Position numbers and translations under genes: made by a program
Assembly: GCF_000711985.1 (NCBI RefSeq)
Contig: NZ_JONU01000007.1
Location: 1,178,001-1,242,000 of the forward strand
DNA from: Rheinheimera texasensis DSM 17496
Lineage (GTDB): Bacteria > Pseudomonadota > Gammaproteobacteria > Enterobacterales > Alteromonadaceae
Direction of reading: 5' to 3'
Length of the DNA stretch: 64,000 nt
In this document: positions 24,085-31,955 of the stretch, in pieces
Numbering within the stretch: the first letter of the stretch is position 1
How the letters are laid out: every line of letters begins with the position of its first letter
The notes under the pieces: generated by a model
Told to the model about the DNA's origin: nothing
Seen by the model: the letters and a program-made list of their open reading frames with translations, nothing else
Databases searched by the model: none

Positions 24085-25077
24085 TTAAGCGCAGCTGGCA
24101 GCCCATTGTTCCAGCAGGGTTTTATAGGGTTTTACAAAAAACTGTTCGGCAAACTTGCCTTGTTTCACCGCCAATTGGCTGCGCTCTTCGCGGTCATAAC
24201 GGATCCGGGTTAACGAATGCGCCTGGCTGTTGAGCTTCGGCTGATAACTTTGTCCGGCCACGGCGTGGGCGTTGTAAATCTCCGGCCGGTAAATCTTCTG
24301 AAAGGTTTCCATCGTGCTGATGGTGGCGATGAGCTCCAGATTGCTGTAGTCGTTCAGCAGGTCGCCAAAGAAATAAAACGCCAGCGGCGCGACGCTGTTG
24401 TGCGGCATGAAATAGCGCACCTGCAGGCCCATTTTTTTGAAATATTGCTCGGTCAATGAGGTTTCATTCGGCAGATATTCCACCCCCAGCACCGGGTGAG
24501 AATTGGCGCTGCGCTGATAGATTTTGTTGTCTGACACGCTTAAACAAATCACCGGCAGTTTATGAAAGTGCTGCTGATACGCGCTGGAGCGGACAAACTG
24601 GCGGAACAGCCGGCCATGTAAATCACCAAAATCGGCCGGAATGCTGAACTGCGGCTGGTTTTTATTGTGTTCCGGCAGCAACACGCTGAAATCATAATCG
24701 CGCAGGTAAGACGAGAAATTATTGCCGACCAGGCCTTTGGTCCGCTCAGCGGTGTGGTGGTCCTGAATACTGGTTTGCAGCACTTCAATCGACGGAAAAG
24801 CGCTGGCGGCGCCGGCGAGATGAATATCCACCGACACAATGTCGAGCTCGACGCTGTAACGGTCGCCGGCCGGATTGTCCCAATGCGCCAGCGAGTTAAA
24901 GCGGTGATTGATCATCGCCAGCGTATTACGCAAATTCTGCTGCCGGGCATCACCGCGTGCCAGATTGGCGAAGTTGGTGGTCAGCCGCGTATGGTCGGCC
25001 GGCTGGTAATCTTCATCAAACGGCTGACGTTGAATGCTAAAGGTTAAATCGGTTGCGGTGTGGATCTGCGCTGCCAT
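24085..25077 (-). CDS. mesX: DUF1852 protein MesX, MesD partner
   Basis: This 330-residue protein belongs to DUF1852 and is the first gene of the mesX-mesD pair. It shows segments typical of the family (FNSLAHWDNPAGDRYSVELDIVSVD, NNFSSYLRDYDFSVLLPEHN, YFMPHNSVAPLAFYFFGDLLNDY). Known: MesX is required for MesD-dependent methionine synthesis in aerobic bacteria, and oxygen dependence suggests MesX generates or supplies an unusual methyl donor; its chemistry is unresolved. AGGAGA precedes the start. A MetJ-type operator (25120-25135) lies 43 bp upstream of the start codon, so the pair is probably repressed when S-adenosylmethionine is plentiful. Confidence 0.87.
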   Translation of the reverse strand: MAAQIHTATDLTFSIQRQPFDEDYQPADHTRLTTNFANLARGDARQQNLRNTLAMINHRFNSLAHWDNPAGDRYSVELDIVSVDIHLAGAASAFPSIEVLQTSIQDHHTAERTKGLVGNNFSSYLRDYDFSVLLPEHNKNQPQFSIPADFGDLHGRLFRQFVRSSAYQQHFHKLPVICLSVSDNKIYQRSANSHPVLGVEYLPNETSLTEQYFKKMGLQVRYFMPHNSVAPLAFYFFGDLLNDYSNLELIATISTMETFQKIYRPEIYNAHAVAGQSYQPKLNSQAHSLTRIRYDREERSQLAVKQGKFAEQFFVKPYKTLLEQWAASCA

Positions 25078-25096
25078 CAGTGATTCTCCTGTTTGC

Positions 25097-25111
25097 TGCA
25101 GCTAAGCTGCA
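25097..25111. promoter_or_regulatory. Palindrome TGCAGCT-A-AGCTGCA in mesX leader
   Basis: A perfect 7+1+7 palindrome lies between the MetJ-type operator and the mesX ribosome-binding site. The one-base spacer makes an RNA hairpin unlikely at full length, so a protein-binding site is more plausible. Confidence 0.35.
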
Positions 25112-25119
25112 TTTTATTT

Positions 25120-25135
25120 GGACGGCTAAACGTCT
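25120..25135 (-). promoter_or_regulatory. MetJ-type operator of mesXD
   Basis: Read on the gene strand, AGACGTTT-AGCCGTCC is two tandem 8-bp met boxes, matching AGACGTCT at 7 and 6 of 8 positions when read in the better orientation. Fifteen of the 16 bases are identical to the site before the TonB receptor (52221-52236). Confidence 0.7.
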
Positions 25136-25190
25136 AAATATCGTTGAGAGCACTGTATACGGCGAATGCAGGGAAGAAAAATGAATAATC

Positions 25191-25227
25191 AGCCAATCTG
25201 CTTGAGAGAAATTCAAGCAGATTGGCT
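25191..25227 (-). terminator. Intrinsic terminator with 15-bp stem
   Basis: AGCCAATCTGCTTGA at 25191-25205 pairs perfectly with 25213-25227 around GAGAAAT. On the minus strand it follows the 25268-26032 gene by 40 nt and is followed by a T-rich stretch (GATTATTCATTTTTC). Confidence 0.85.
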
Positions 25228-25267
25228 GGTCAGTGTGTTTTGTGGCGGCGATTGGCGAAAAAGCTGG

Positions 25268-26032
25268 TTAAGGCGTTTTTGCCGCTGGCTTGGCGCTGGC
25301 TTCTGACTCAACTTTGGCTTTGCTGGTTGCGGCTTGAGTGACCGGCAGCGGGAACAGCCCCGCTACATTGGCGTGTGGGATCACTTTGATTTGGTTTTGG
25401 TGATAAACGAACAGATAACTGACACTACGGGCGAGGATTTGGATTTGCTCCATTTGCATGGTTTTGTTGTCGTCGAACACCGGATAGATCAGGCTCAGGT
25501 TAAAACGCGGTGTGGTGCCGGCTTTAATGGCTTTGGACTGAACTGTTGCTTCATACAGCGCGATATCAATCAGAAACAACACCGGTAAACTGGCGAACAT
25601 ATACAGGCTCAGGCGCTGATACCGTGGTTTGTAAAAGCGGTCTGAGAACCGGGCGTAGCTGCGAAAGCGATGCCGGGCGGCGCGGTCCAGCGAAAGTAGT
25701 AAGTAGACACAAAGCGTCCAGAATATAAACTGCAGGATAGTCCAGGGATTGCTCAAAGCGGCCAGCAGGAAATCGGAGATCTCCAGATAAGGCAGCACAG
25801 CAAAATCAAATTTGTCGAACAACGACACGACAAAAATCATCCCGAGCAAGCTACAAAACAAATAACTGCCGGTCAGCAGCAGTGCAGGTTGCGACAACAG
25901 ATACCGGCCGGCGCGTCTGGTGAGCGAATCGACTTTCTGGTCGTAAACATCGCCATGCAATAGCGGCGTTGCCGGTACTGCAGCCTGTTCTGTCTGCGCC
26001 AGAGTGTCGGCCTGGCCCTGCTTTGTATTCAT
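25268..26032 (-). CDS. Membrane protein of unknown function
   Basis: This 254-residue protein has about three transmembrane helices: about 46-70 (LLLTGSYLFCSLLGMIFVVSLF), 95-115 (WTILQFIFWTLCVYLLLSL) and 145-160 (LYMFASLPVLFLIDIALY). The N-terminal about 40 residues are Gln/Thr-rich and cytosolic. The C-terminal about 95 residues are predicted periplasmic and end in an Ala/Lys-rich tail. No family is recognised. It has its own terminator and is separated from FKBP by about 215 nt, so it is likely transcribed alone. Confidence 0.65.
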   Translation of the reverse strand: MNTKQGQADTLAQTEQAAVPATPLLHGDVYDQKVDSLTRRAGRYLLSQPALLLTGSYLFCSLLGMIFVVSLFDKFDFAVLPYLEISDFLLAALSNPWTILQFIFWTLCVYLLLSLDRAARHRFRSYARFSDRFYKPRYQRLSLYMFASLPVLFLIDIALYEATVQSKAIKAGTTPRFNLSLIYPVFDDNKTMQMEQIQILARSVSYLFVYHQNQIKVIPHANVAGLFPLPVTQAATSKAKVESEASAKPAAKTP

Positions 26033-26218
26033 TTACATCAAACCTGCAACAAAGACATGGTTGGATAACATCATATTCAACCGTGAAACTCAAGACGGCG
26101 GCGAGTTTCAAGCCTGTTGCGTCAGATACTGAGACTAAAACGCATACCGCACTTTGGCTGTCCACAGGCTTTGATTTGCACTTGCCATAAGTCGGCGATC
26201 GCCGGCAGCCAGGAAGAT

Positions 26219-26241
26219 GCCGGTTCCAGCGCGGAACCGGC
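26219..26241 (-). terminator. Hairpin after FKBP gene
   Basis: GCCGGTTCC/GGAACCGGC form a perfect 9-bp stem around AGCGC, 9 nt past the FKBP stop on the minus strand. No clear T-run follows (ATCTTCC). Confidence 0.5.
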
Positions 26242-26249
26242 GCACAGCA

Positions 26250-26720
26250 TTACTCAATCGCCAGCAGTTCAACATCAAAAATCAGCACCGAACCCGGTGG
26301 GATTTTACCGGCGCTGCGGCTGCCATAGCCCAAATCTGCCGGGATATAAAAACGGAATTTGTCGCCTTTTTTCATCAGCTGTACGCCTTCGGTCCAACCT
26401 TTAATCACGCGGTTTAGCGGAAAGCTGATGGGTTCACCACGCTCGACGGAGGAATCGAATACAGTGCCGTCGGTCAGAGTGCCGTGGTAATGCACGTTGA
26501 CGGTAGAGATTTCCGTCGGGTGTTTGTCGCCGTTGCCGCTGTGAAGAACTTCATATTGCAAGCCGGAAGCGGTGGTTTTCACGCCGTCCCGTTTGGCGTT
26601 ATTGGCCAGAAAAACTTCACCCAACTCGATATTCTGCGCGGCAATTTTCTGGTTATTCATGCTGTTGTAGAAGTAATACAGCACAGCTGCAACGACTATC
26701 ACAATCAGAGCTATTTTCAT
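26250..26720 (-). CDS. Membrane-anchored FKBP-type peptidyl-prolyl isomerase
   Basis: This 156-residue protein has an N-terminal membrane anchor (MKIALIVIVVAAVLYYFYN) and a linker with FklB/Mip-like N-terminal elements (LANNAKRDGVKTTASGLQYEVL). The FKBP domain spans about 65-155 (VNVHYHGTLTDGTVFDSS, GWTEGVQLMKKGDKFRFYIP, LGYGSR-GKIPPGSVLIFDVELL). It probably isomerises X-Pro bonds in periplasmic or envelope proteins. The anchor lacks a cleavage site and has no lipobox. The active-site aromatic and Asp residues are in place, so activity is expected. Confidence 0.88.
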   Translation of the reverse strand: MKIALIVIVVAAVLYYFYNSMNNQKIAAQNIELGEVFLANNAKRDGVKTTASGLQYEVLHSGNGDKHPTEISTVNVHYHGTLTDGTVFDSSVERGEPISFPLNRVIKGWTEGVQLMKKGDKFRFYIPADLGYGSRSAGKIPPGSVLIFDVELLAIE

Positions 26721-26928
26721 GGTTATTCCTGTCTGTTTTCCAGACGATCCCTAATGAGTTCAACAAGTTGGCGCTATCATAGGGGCAAAAATCAGCGCGG
26801 TCAAAGCTGCAGTAATGGCCCTGGTAATTCACGTTACCAAAATAACATTTAAAATTATCAAAAAATTTGCAATTGCTGTTTTATTGTGCTTTTTATCATC
26901 AGGAAGGCAAGGAACAGGAGTGTCGCAG

Positions 26929-28809
26929 ATGATGCAGAAGTCTTGGTGGTGCAGCGTGGTGGTGCTGTTTGGATTGGTCTTGCTGGCCCTGGTCGGTTGC
27001 GGCGGAGGAAGTACGGACAGTACACCGCCGGCCGTGACGCCACCGGTGCAACAGCCACCACAAACGCCCACTATCACTTTGCCTGCCTTTGATGCAGGCC
27101 CGCAGCTGCCTTATCTGCAGTCGTTTTTGCGTTTAGCAGGCGTGATCCGTTATCACTATCCCGGCGATGCCGCTGCCACGACGAACTGGGATGCCTTCCT
27201 CGCCGAATCTATCTATCGTATTGGTACAGCAGCCGATGCAGCGGCAGCGGAGCGACAAATTTGGCTGCAACTCAGCAGCATAGCGCCGGACCTGTCGCTG
27301 AATCAGTACAATGGGCAAAGGGTGGCGCTCAGTAACAACAGTCAAATCCGCGCTTACCGGCAAAATGGTTACGCCGAAGCGGTGGATACCGACAATGTCT
27401 ACAGTCGCAGCCGGCAGGACCTGAGCTACAGTGCCCTGGAAAACTCGCCGGAATTGCCGCAAACCGCTTTGTATATTTATGCCGACACTTTACTGCGCGC
27501 CGAAGTGCCGCTGCTGGTCGCGGTACAAAATGGTCAGACCCAGCCGCAGGGCCGCGCTTTTACCGGTTCCGCTGAATATGTGCTGCCAGACAATATGGAC
27601 CATATCGCGGTCTGTTTGTCGGCTGCTGGCCAGCTATGGTCATTGATAGATCAGTTTTTTCCCTACTTTGACCAAATCAATACCGACTGGAACAGTCAGC
27701 TGCGGCCGATGCTACAAAGCTGTCTGGAGCCGGACCGACGGGCTTTTATTCGGCAAATGCATCTGAGCATGACCCAGCTACAGGACAATCACGTTTGGTT
27801 GTATTCCGCCTATAACTTCAACTGGCTGGGCCGTTTTTTCACGCCGGTGCGTTTTGACTGGATTGAAGGCAAGTTGCTGGCGATTTATAAGGATGCTTCG
27901 GCCAGTAGCAGTGCTATTGCGGTTGGTGACGAATTGCTGCGTGTGGATGATCGTCCGGCAGCTGAACTGGTGCGCGAGCTCAGCAGTTATTCGCTGCGCT
28001 CTGAACACCGGCGTATGGAATGGGCCGCGCAGTTTTACCTGCTACGCGGCACGGAGAATCAGCAGTTTCGCCTGACTTTACGCCGTGCCGATGGTACTGA
28101 ATATCAAACTCAGTTAACTGCCACTATGTCTGGCGCTATTGCTCAGGCGTCCCGCGAGGCGGTATTTCAGCCACTGACAGAAACGTCGCGCTCGCTGAAT
28201 AATCAGTTGCTGTATATCAATCTGGCCCGGCTAAAAGACAGTGATGTGCCGGCAGTGCTGGCACAGGCGCAAAATGCCCGGGGGCTGGTGCTGGATTTGC
28301 GGCTGTATCCGGAATCCAGTGCCGCCTGGCGGCTGTTTTTGCCCCATCTGACCGCACAGGCTGTGCCGTCCTTACCGATGTTTTACCGTTTCAGCAACCA
28401 TCCTGAGTTTGCCCGGCGTTATCAGCGTGCGATTCCGCAGTTCGTGCAGCCGCTTGCCCCGCAGCTGAGTATGCCGGCTGTAGTGCTGAGTTCGCGGTAC
28501 AGCGTCAGCAATAATGAGCATTTGCTGGGGTTTATCCAGAAAATGGGCATTCCGGTACTGGGCGAGCCGACTTTTGGCATCAACGGCAATATCACCTTGT
28601 TTCGCATTGCCGGTGGTTCGGAGCGCAATGGCTTGAGCGGCTATTTCACCGGCATGCAGGTTAATCAGCATGACGGCAGTGCTTTGATTGGCCGTGGTAT
28701 TCAGCCCGATCTGTTGGTGCCGGTAACCGCTAAAGGCCTGCGCGAAGGGCGGGACGTGCAATTAGAAGCCGCGCAGGCTTATCTCGAACAGCGACTGGCG
28801 CGGCCGTGA
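26929..28809 (+). CDS. S41 family peptidase lipoprotein with PDZ-like domain
   Basis: From ATG 26929 (AGGAG at 26916-26920) this is a 626-residue lipoprotein: the signal has lipobox ALVGC followed by GGG and a Ser/Thr/Pro linker. A PDZ-like region lies near GKLLAIYKDASASSSAIAVGDELLRVDDRPAAEL. The C-terminal S41 (tail-specific protease) domain includes LLYINLARLKDSDV, ARGLVLDLRLYP and a SRYSVSNNEHLL segment whose Ser should be the nucleophile. The S41 lysine partner is not obvious, so activity is unproven. An upstream start at 26815 would disrupt the signal. It converges on the serine hydrolase gene with a 7-nt gap. Confidence 0.82.
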   Translation: MMQKSWWCSVVVLFGLVLLALVGCGGGSTDSTPPAVTPPVQQPPQTPTITLPAFDAGPQLPYLQSFLRLAGVIRYHYPGDAAATTNWDAFLAESIYRIGTAADAAAAERQIWLQLSSIAPDLSLNQYNGQRVALSNNSQIRAYRQNGYAEAVDTDNVYSRSRQDLSYSALENSPELPQTALYIYADTLLRAEVPLLVAVQNGQTQPQGRAFTGSAEYVLPDNMDHIAVCLSAAGQLWSLIDQFFPYFDQINTDWNSQLRPMLQSCLEPDRRAFIRQMHLSMTQLQDNHVWLYSAYNFNWLGRFFTPVRFDWIEGKLLAIYKDASASSSAIAVGDELLRVDDRPAAELVRELSSYSLRSEHRRMEWAAQFYLLRGTENQQFRLTLRRADGTEYQTQLTATMSGAIAQASREAVFQPLTETSRSLNNQLLYINLARLKDSDVPAVLAQAQNARGLVLDLRLYPESSAAWRLFLPHLTAQAVPSLPMFYRFSNHPEFARRYQRAIPQFVQPLAPQLSMPAVVLSSRYSVSNNEHLLGFIQKMGIPVLGEPTFGINGNITLFRIAGGSERNGLSGYFTGMQVNQHDGSALIGRGIQPDLLVPVTAKGLREGRDVQLEAAQAYLEQRLARP

Positions 28810-28816
28810 AAAGCGG

Positions 28817-30322
28817 TCAGTGCTGTTTGCTGAAGGTCATGCCACTTAGCGTCAGATGCTGCACCTTGCCTTGGGCTACGGCAAACTTCACCACTTCGCC
28901 GGAATTAGGCACCAGTTCCAGTCGTAGTTCGTCCGCTGTATCAAAACCAGTGGCGATGGCCTGCAGTGCACCCCAGCGAAATACCAGCTGTTGCTGGGCG
29001 TTGAGACTCAGCGTCATCTCGCCAAGCTGTGGGTGCTGATAACGGCCGACGTAAGCGGCAGCTGGCAGGCTCAGCAGCGTTTTACGGCCCTGGATTTTTT
29101 GCTGTTGCGCTTGTTTCATTGCCGGTAACTGCGCCAGTTTTTGCTCGAGTTTGGCAAAACCGGCTTTGACTCTGGCTTTTGTGCCAGCGTCACCGAGCAG
29201 TAAACCGTAGCAATAATCGGCAATCAGATTATTGAGGTCGCGGCTGAGCACGTCTTCATTGTGTAGAATCACCAGACCCATCTGCTGCTTAGGCAGCAAC
29301 GACAGATGCGCGCTGTAACCCGGAAAACCACCAAAATGATGCAGCATCGCTTCACCTTTATAAGGCCCGGTGTACCAGCCGAAGGCGTAGCCGGTGCGCT
29401 GAAAATCGCCGTAGCTGCTTTCGGTGGTGATCTGGGGTTGCTGAGACTGGCTGATCACGCTGGCTGGCAACGGGCTTTTTGCGCCCGGTAACTGCGCTGC
29501 GACAAATCTGGCTAAATCGCCGGCCGTAGCAAACATGCCGCCGGCGGCATGCATAGTGGCGTCGGTCTTTTGCAGATACAGCGGCTCGGCACTTTTTAGC
29601 AGCGAATAAGGCAATGCCAGTGGCCACTTTGCCGCTTCGCTTTGGCGCGCGCTGCTGTGCTGCATGCCAAGCGGTTTCAAAATCAGCTGCTGCAAATGGT
29701 CCTGCCAGGCGGTGCCGCTCTGCTCGTCCAGCCACAGGCTGGCGATGTTATAGCCGACATTGCTGTAGCGGAATTCACCCCATTTGGCTTCTGCGTCCGG
29801 CACCGACTGGCTGGTTAGTGCCTTGAGCGTCTGCGGCGTATGAATACCGCTGTACGCTGTGGCCCAGACCAGTGGCTGATTGTCTAAACCAGACTGATGG
29901 CTCAGCAGCTGGCGCAGTGTGACGCGGCTGGCGTCGATATTTGGAAACTTCTGCTGTGGCCACATCTGTTGCAGGCTTTGCTCTAAATTTACCTTGCCTT
30001 GTTGCGCTAGCAGTAAAAAAGCCAGTGCAGTGAATGGCTTGGTTGCGGAGGCAATATAAAAGGCCGTATCACCGTTGACCGGCAGCTGGCGCTGAATATC
30101 CGCATAACCGCTGTGGTGCTGGTAAATCAGTTCGCCGTTGTGCACAAGCGCAATGGTGCTGCCAAAAGGCAAGCCGGCCTGTGTCTTCACGGTGGCAATG
30201 GCTTGGTCCAGTTCAGCAAAGTCTTGTGGTGTCAGGGGCTGTGCTTTGGCCGGCACGCACAAACTGCCGCACAGCAACAACAGGGCTGAGAGCGGTTTTA
30301 GTTGGGGCAGCAATGGTTTCAT
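28817..30322 (-). CDS. Serine hydrolase, beta-lactamase/penicillin-binding family
   Basis: This 501-residue exported protein has signal MKPLLPQLKPLSALLLLCGSLCVPAKA. The catalytic SxxK is in ASATKPFTAL (about residues 91-100), a YSN triad lies in FRYSNVGYN, and the third box is HFGG. These mark the class C beta-lactamase/esterase/D-peptidase superfamily. A C-terminal domain of about 140 residues (GRYQHPQLGEMTLSLN) is typical of the larger Pab87-type or esterase members. The start overlaps the stop of the TrmB-type regulator gene by 4 nt (ATGA), so it is co-expressed with and probably controlled by that regulator. Confidence 0.87.
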   Translation of the reverse strand: MKPLLPQLKPLSALLLLCGSLCVPAKAQPLTPQDFAELDQAIATVKTQAGLPFGSTIALVHNGELIYQHHSGYADIQRQLPVNGDTAFYIASATKPFTALAFLLLAQQGKVNLEQSLQQMWPQQKFPNIDASRVTLRQLLSHQSGLDNQPLVWATAYSGIHTPQTLKALTSQSVPDAEAKWGEFRYSNVGYNIASLWLDEQSGTAWQDHLQQLILKPLGMQHSSARQSEAAKWPLALPYSLLKSAEPLYLQKTDATMHAAGGMFATAGDLARFVAAQLPGAKSPLPASVISQSQQPQITTESSYGDFQRTGYAFGWYTGPYKGEAMLHHFGGFPGYSAHLSLLPKQQMGLVILHNEDVLSRDLNNLIADYCYGLLLGDAGTKARVKAGFAKLEQKLAQLPAMKQAQQQKIQGRKTLLSLPAAAYVGRYQHPQLGEMTLSLNAQQQLVFRWGALQAIATGFDTADELRLELVPNSGEVVKFAVAQGKVQHLTLSGMTFSKQH

Positions 30323-31215
30323 ACGGGTTCTCCCTGATCTGGCTGGCTGTTTTGGCTGGTATTGGCATCAAGCCGTGCGACGCTATAGCGTTGATTAAAT
30401 TGGTCAAATACCTGATTTTTCGTACTAAATGGATGCAAATGCGCGGTTTGCGCGAGGATTTGCTGCGAGCGCACCAAATCGTTATTGGCCAGACTTTGCT
30501 TCAGTTCAGTCAGGACCAATTCGTACACCAGACCGCAAAACAGGCTCATATTCAACAGCGCGCTGCGGCTTTTAAAGGCCTGAATGACCCGGCTGAGATC
30601 GCTGCTGAGCAGGCCCAAAACAAAATGATTCCCATCGGCCACCAACTTCAGACTGACGTCGGCGGTTTTGCCGTACACCTCGCGGCCATTGGCGCGCAGC
30701 GTCAGCTGTACGCCGGGCAAGTCGGCTGGCTCGTAGATTTTCACCCGTACTTCGACACCACGCGCCGCTGCGGCGATAAGTTCCTCAGCCAGCAATGGCA
30801 CTGCAGCCGGCTGCAAGTCGGCCAACAGCAAGCATTGCGCTTCGCGGCAAAGCTGCCGGCAGTCATAGAGTAATTGGTCCGGATTTTTCAGCTGATACAC
30901 CGCTTCCTGCGTATCCGCCGCCGGCAGCTGCTCCAGCTCGGTCACGAGTTCAGTGAGCGTCTGGTTGAATTTACGCTGCTCGTGGTCCAGCAACTGGCGC
31001 CACGGCACGGCGGCATAGCGTTTTTGCTCCTGCTGCAGCTGCAATACCGCGCCTTTTTGATGCAGGGACTCCAGCGCCTTATAGACGTTGGCGACCACTT
31101 TGCCGACCTGCTTGGCGACGGCATAACCGGTCATCTCACCGTGGCGCAGTAGTGCCAGATAAATATCAGTTTCCAGGGCAGTAAACCCCAGCTGTTGCAG
31201 GCGGACTGTACTCAT
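30319..31215 (-). CDS. TrmB family transcriptional regulator
   Basis: This 298-residue protein has an N-terminal TrmB-type winged helix (LQQLGFTALETDIYLALLRHGEMTGYAVAKQVGKVVANVYKALESLHQKGAV, about 5-60) and a coiled-coil linker (75-105). The C-terminal domain resembles a phospholipase-D-like TrmB_C fold (LLADLQPAAVPLLAEELIAAAARGVEVRVKIYE). TrmB proteins are best known in archaea as sugar-sensing regulators, and bacterial members are less studied. It is the first gene of a two-gene operon with a serine hydrolase. A perfect 9-bp inverted repeat at 31234-31259, 19 bp before the start, is a likely autoregulatory operator. Confidence 0.83.
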   Translation of the reverse strand: MSTVRLQQLGFTALETDIYLALLRHGEMTGYAVAKQVGKVVANVYKALESLHQKGAVLQLQQEQKRYAAVPWRQLLDHEQRKFNQTLTELVTELEQLPAADTQEAVYQLKNPDQLLYDCRQLCREAQCLLLADLQPAAVPLLAEELIAAAARGVEVRVKIYEPADLPGVQLTLRANGREVYGKTADVSLKLVADGNHFVLGLLSSDLSRVIQAFKSRSALLNMSLFCGLVYELVLTELKQSLANNDLVRSQQILAQTAHLHPFSTKNQVFDQFNQRYSVARLDANTSQNSQPDQGEPV

Positions 31216-31233
31216 TTGTGACTCGGTATTTGT

Positions 31234-31259
31234 TTAGTAGTATTTGAGACTACTACTAA
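31234..31259. promoter_or_regulatory. Inverted repeat, candidate TrmB operator
   Basis: TTAGTAGTA (31234-31242) and TACTACTAA (31251-31259) are a perfect inverted repeat with an 8-bp spacer. It overlaps the region where the divergent ydbS promoter could lie, so one site might control both directions. Confidence 0.65.
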
Positions 31260-31421
31260 TGAGCTGTCAGCACAACAGAGCGATTTGTAAGCGGATTTAT
31301 CCACAGTGCTACGCAGCAGCTATTTGCAACAAAGCTGTTAACAAATATCACTGGCACCCTTGCCGACGCCGGGAATTTTCCGCAAGATGCAGCAACACCT
31401 TTGCAATGTTGCCTGATACCA

Positions 31422-31955
31422 ATGCCCAACCAATTACTCGACGCCACATTTTTACAAAACGAATGCCTGAGTGCGCCGCTGCCACAGGACTGGCAGTATT
31501 TGCCGGAACAAGCACTCGGCAAAAGACGCTGGTTGTGGCTCGGGCTGACGGTGCTGCCGCTGGCGGTATTGATGCTGCTGATTGTGCTGAGTGGTGGCGA
31601 GCTGGCGTTGTATGCGATGTTAGGGTTGGTGTTACTGGTGGGTTTTTTATTGCAGCTGTGGCTGCCGTTTCAGTTGACGCGGACACGGTATCTGCTGCGC
31701 CGGCAGGACTTTTTGCTGGAGTCCGGCGTCTGGTGGCGTCAGGCGGTACTGATCCCGCTGACGCGGGTGCAGCATGTCACCGTGAGCCAGGGACCGCTGC
31801 AAAAACACTATGGTCTTGCCACGCTGAAAGTCTTTACTGCCGGTGGTTTGCATGCCGAAGCGGCGCTGATTGATATCGAATACGACGAGGCGCAGCGGTT
31901 GTGTCAGCTGCTGAGTCAGCTGATCCCACAAGAGGCGCAATCTGATGCTGCCTGA
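31422..31955 (+). CDS. Bacterial PH domain membrane protein YdbS-like
   Basis: This 177-residue protein has two adjacent transmembrane helices (about 35-82) and one bPH2 (DUF304) domain, about 85-165: TRTRYLLRRQDFLLESGVWWRQAVLIPLTRVQHVTVSQGPLQKHYGLATLKVFTAGG. It pairs with the YdbT-like gene, whose start overlaps its end by 11 nt; such pairs are common and linked to membrane integrity or quaternary-ammonium resistance in some bacteria (known for Bacillus YdbST). The start at ATG 31422 has a poor ribosome-binding site; a TTG or ATG at 31401 is possible. Confidence 0.8.
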   Translation: MPNQLLDATFLQNECLSAPLPQDWQYLPEQALGKRRWLWLGLTVLPLAVLMLLIVLSGGELALYAMLGLVLLVGFLLQLWLPFQLTRTRYLLRRQDFLLESGVWWRQAVLIPLTRVQHVTVSQGPLQKHYGLATLKVFTAGGLHAEAALIDIEYDEAQRLCQLLSQLIPQEAQSDAA

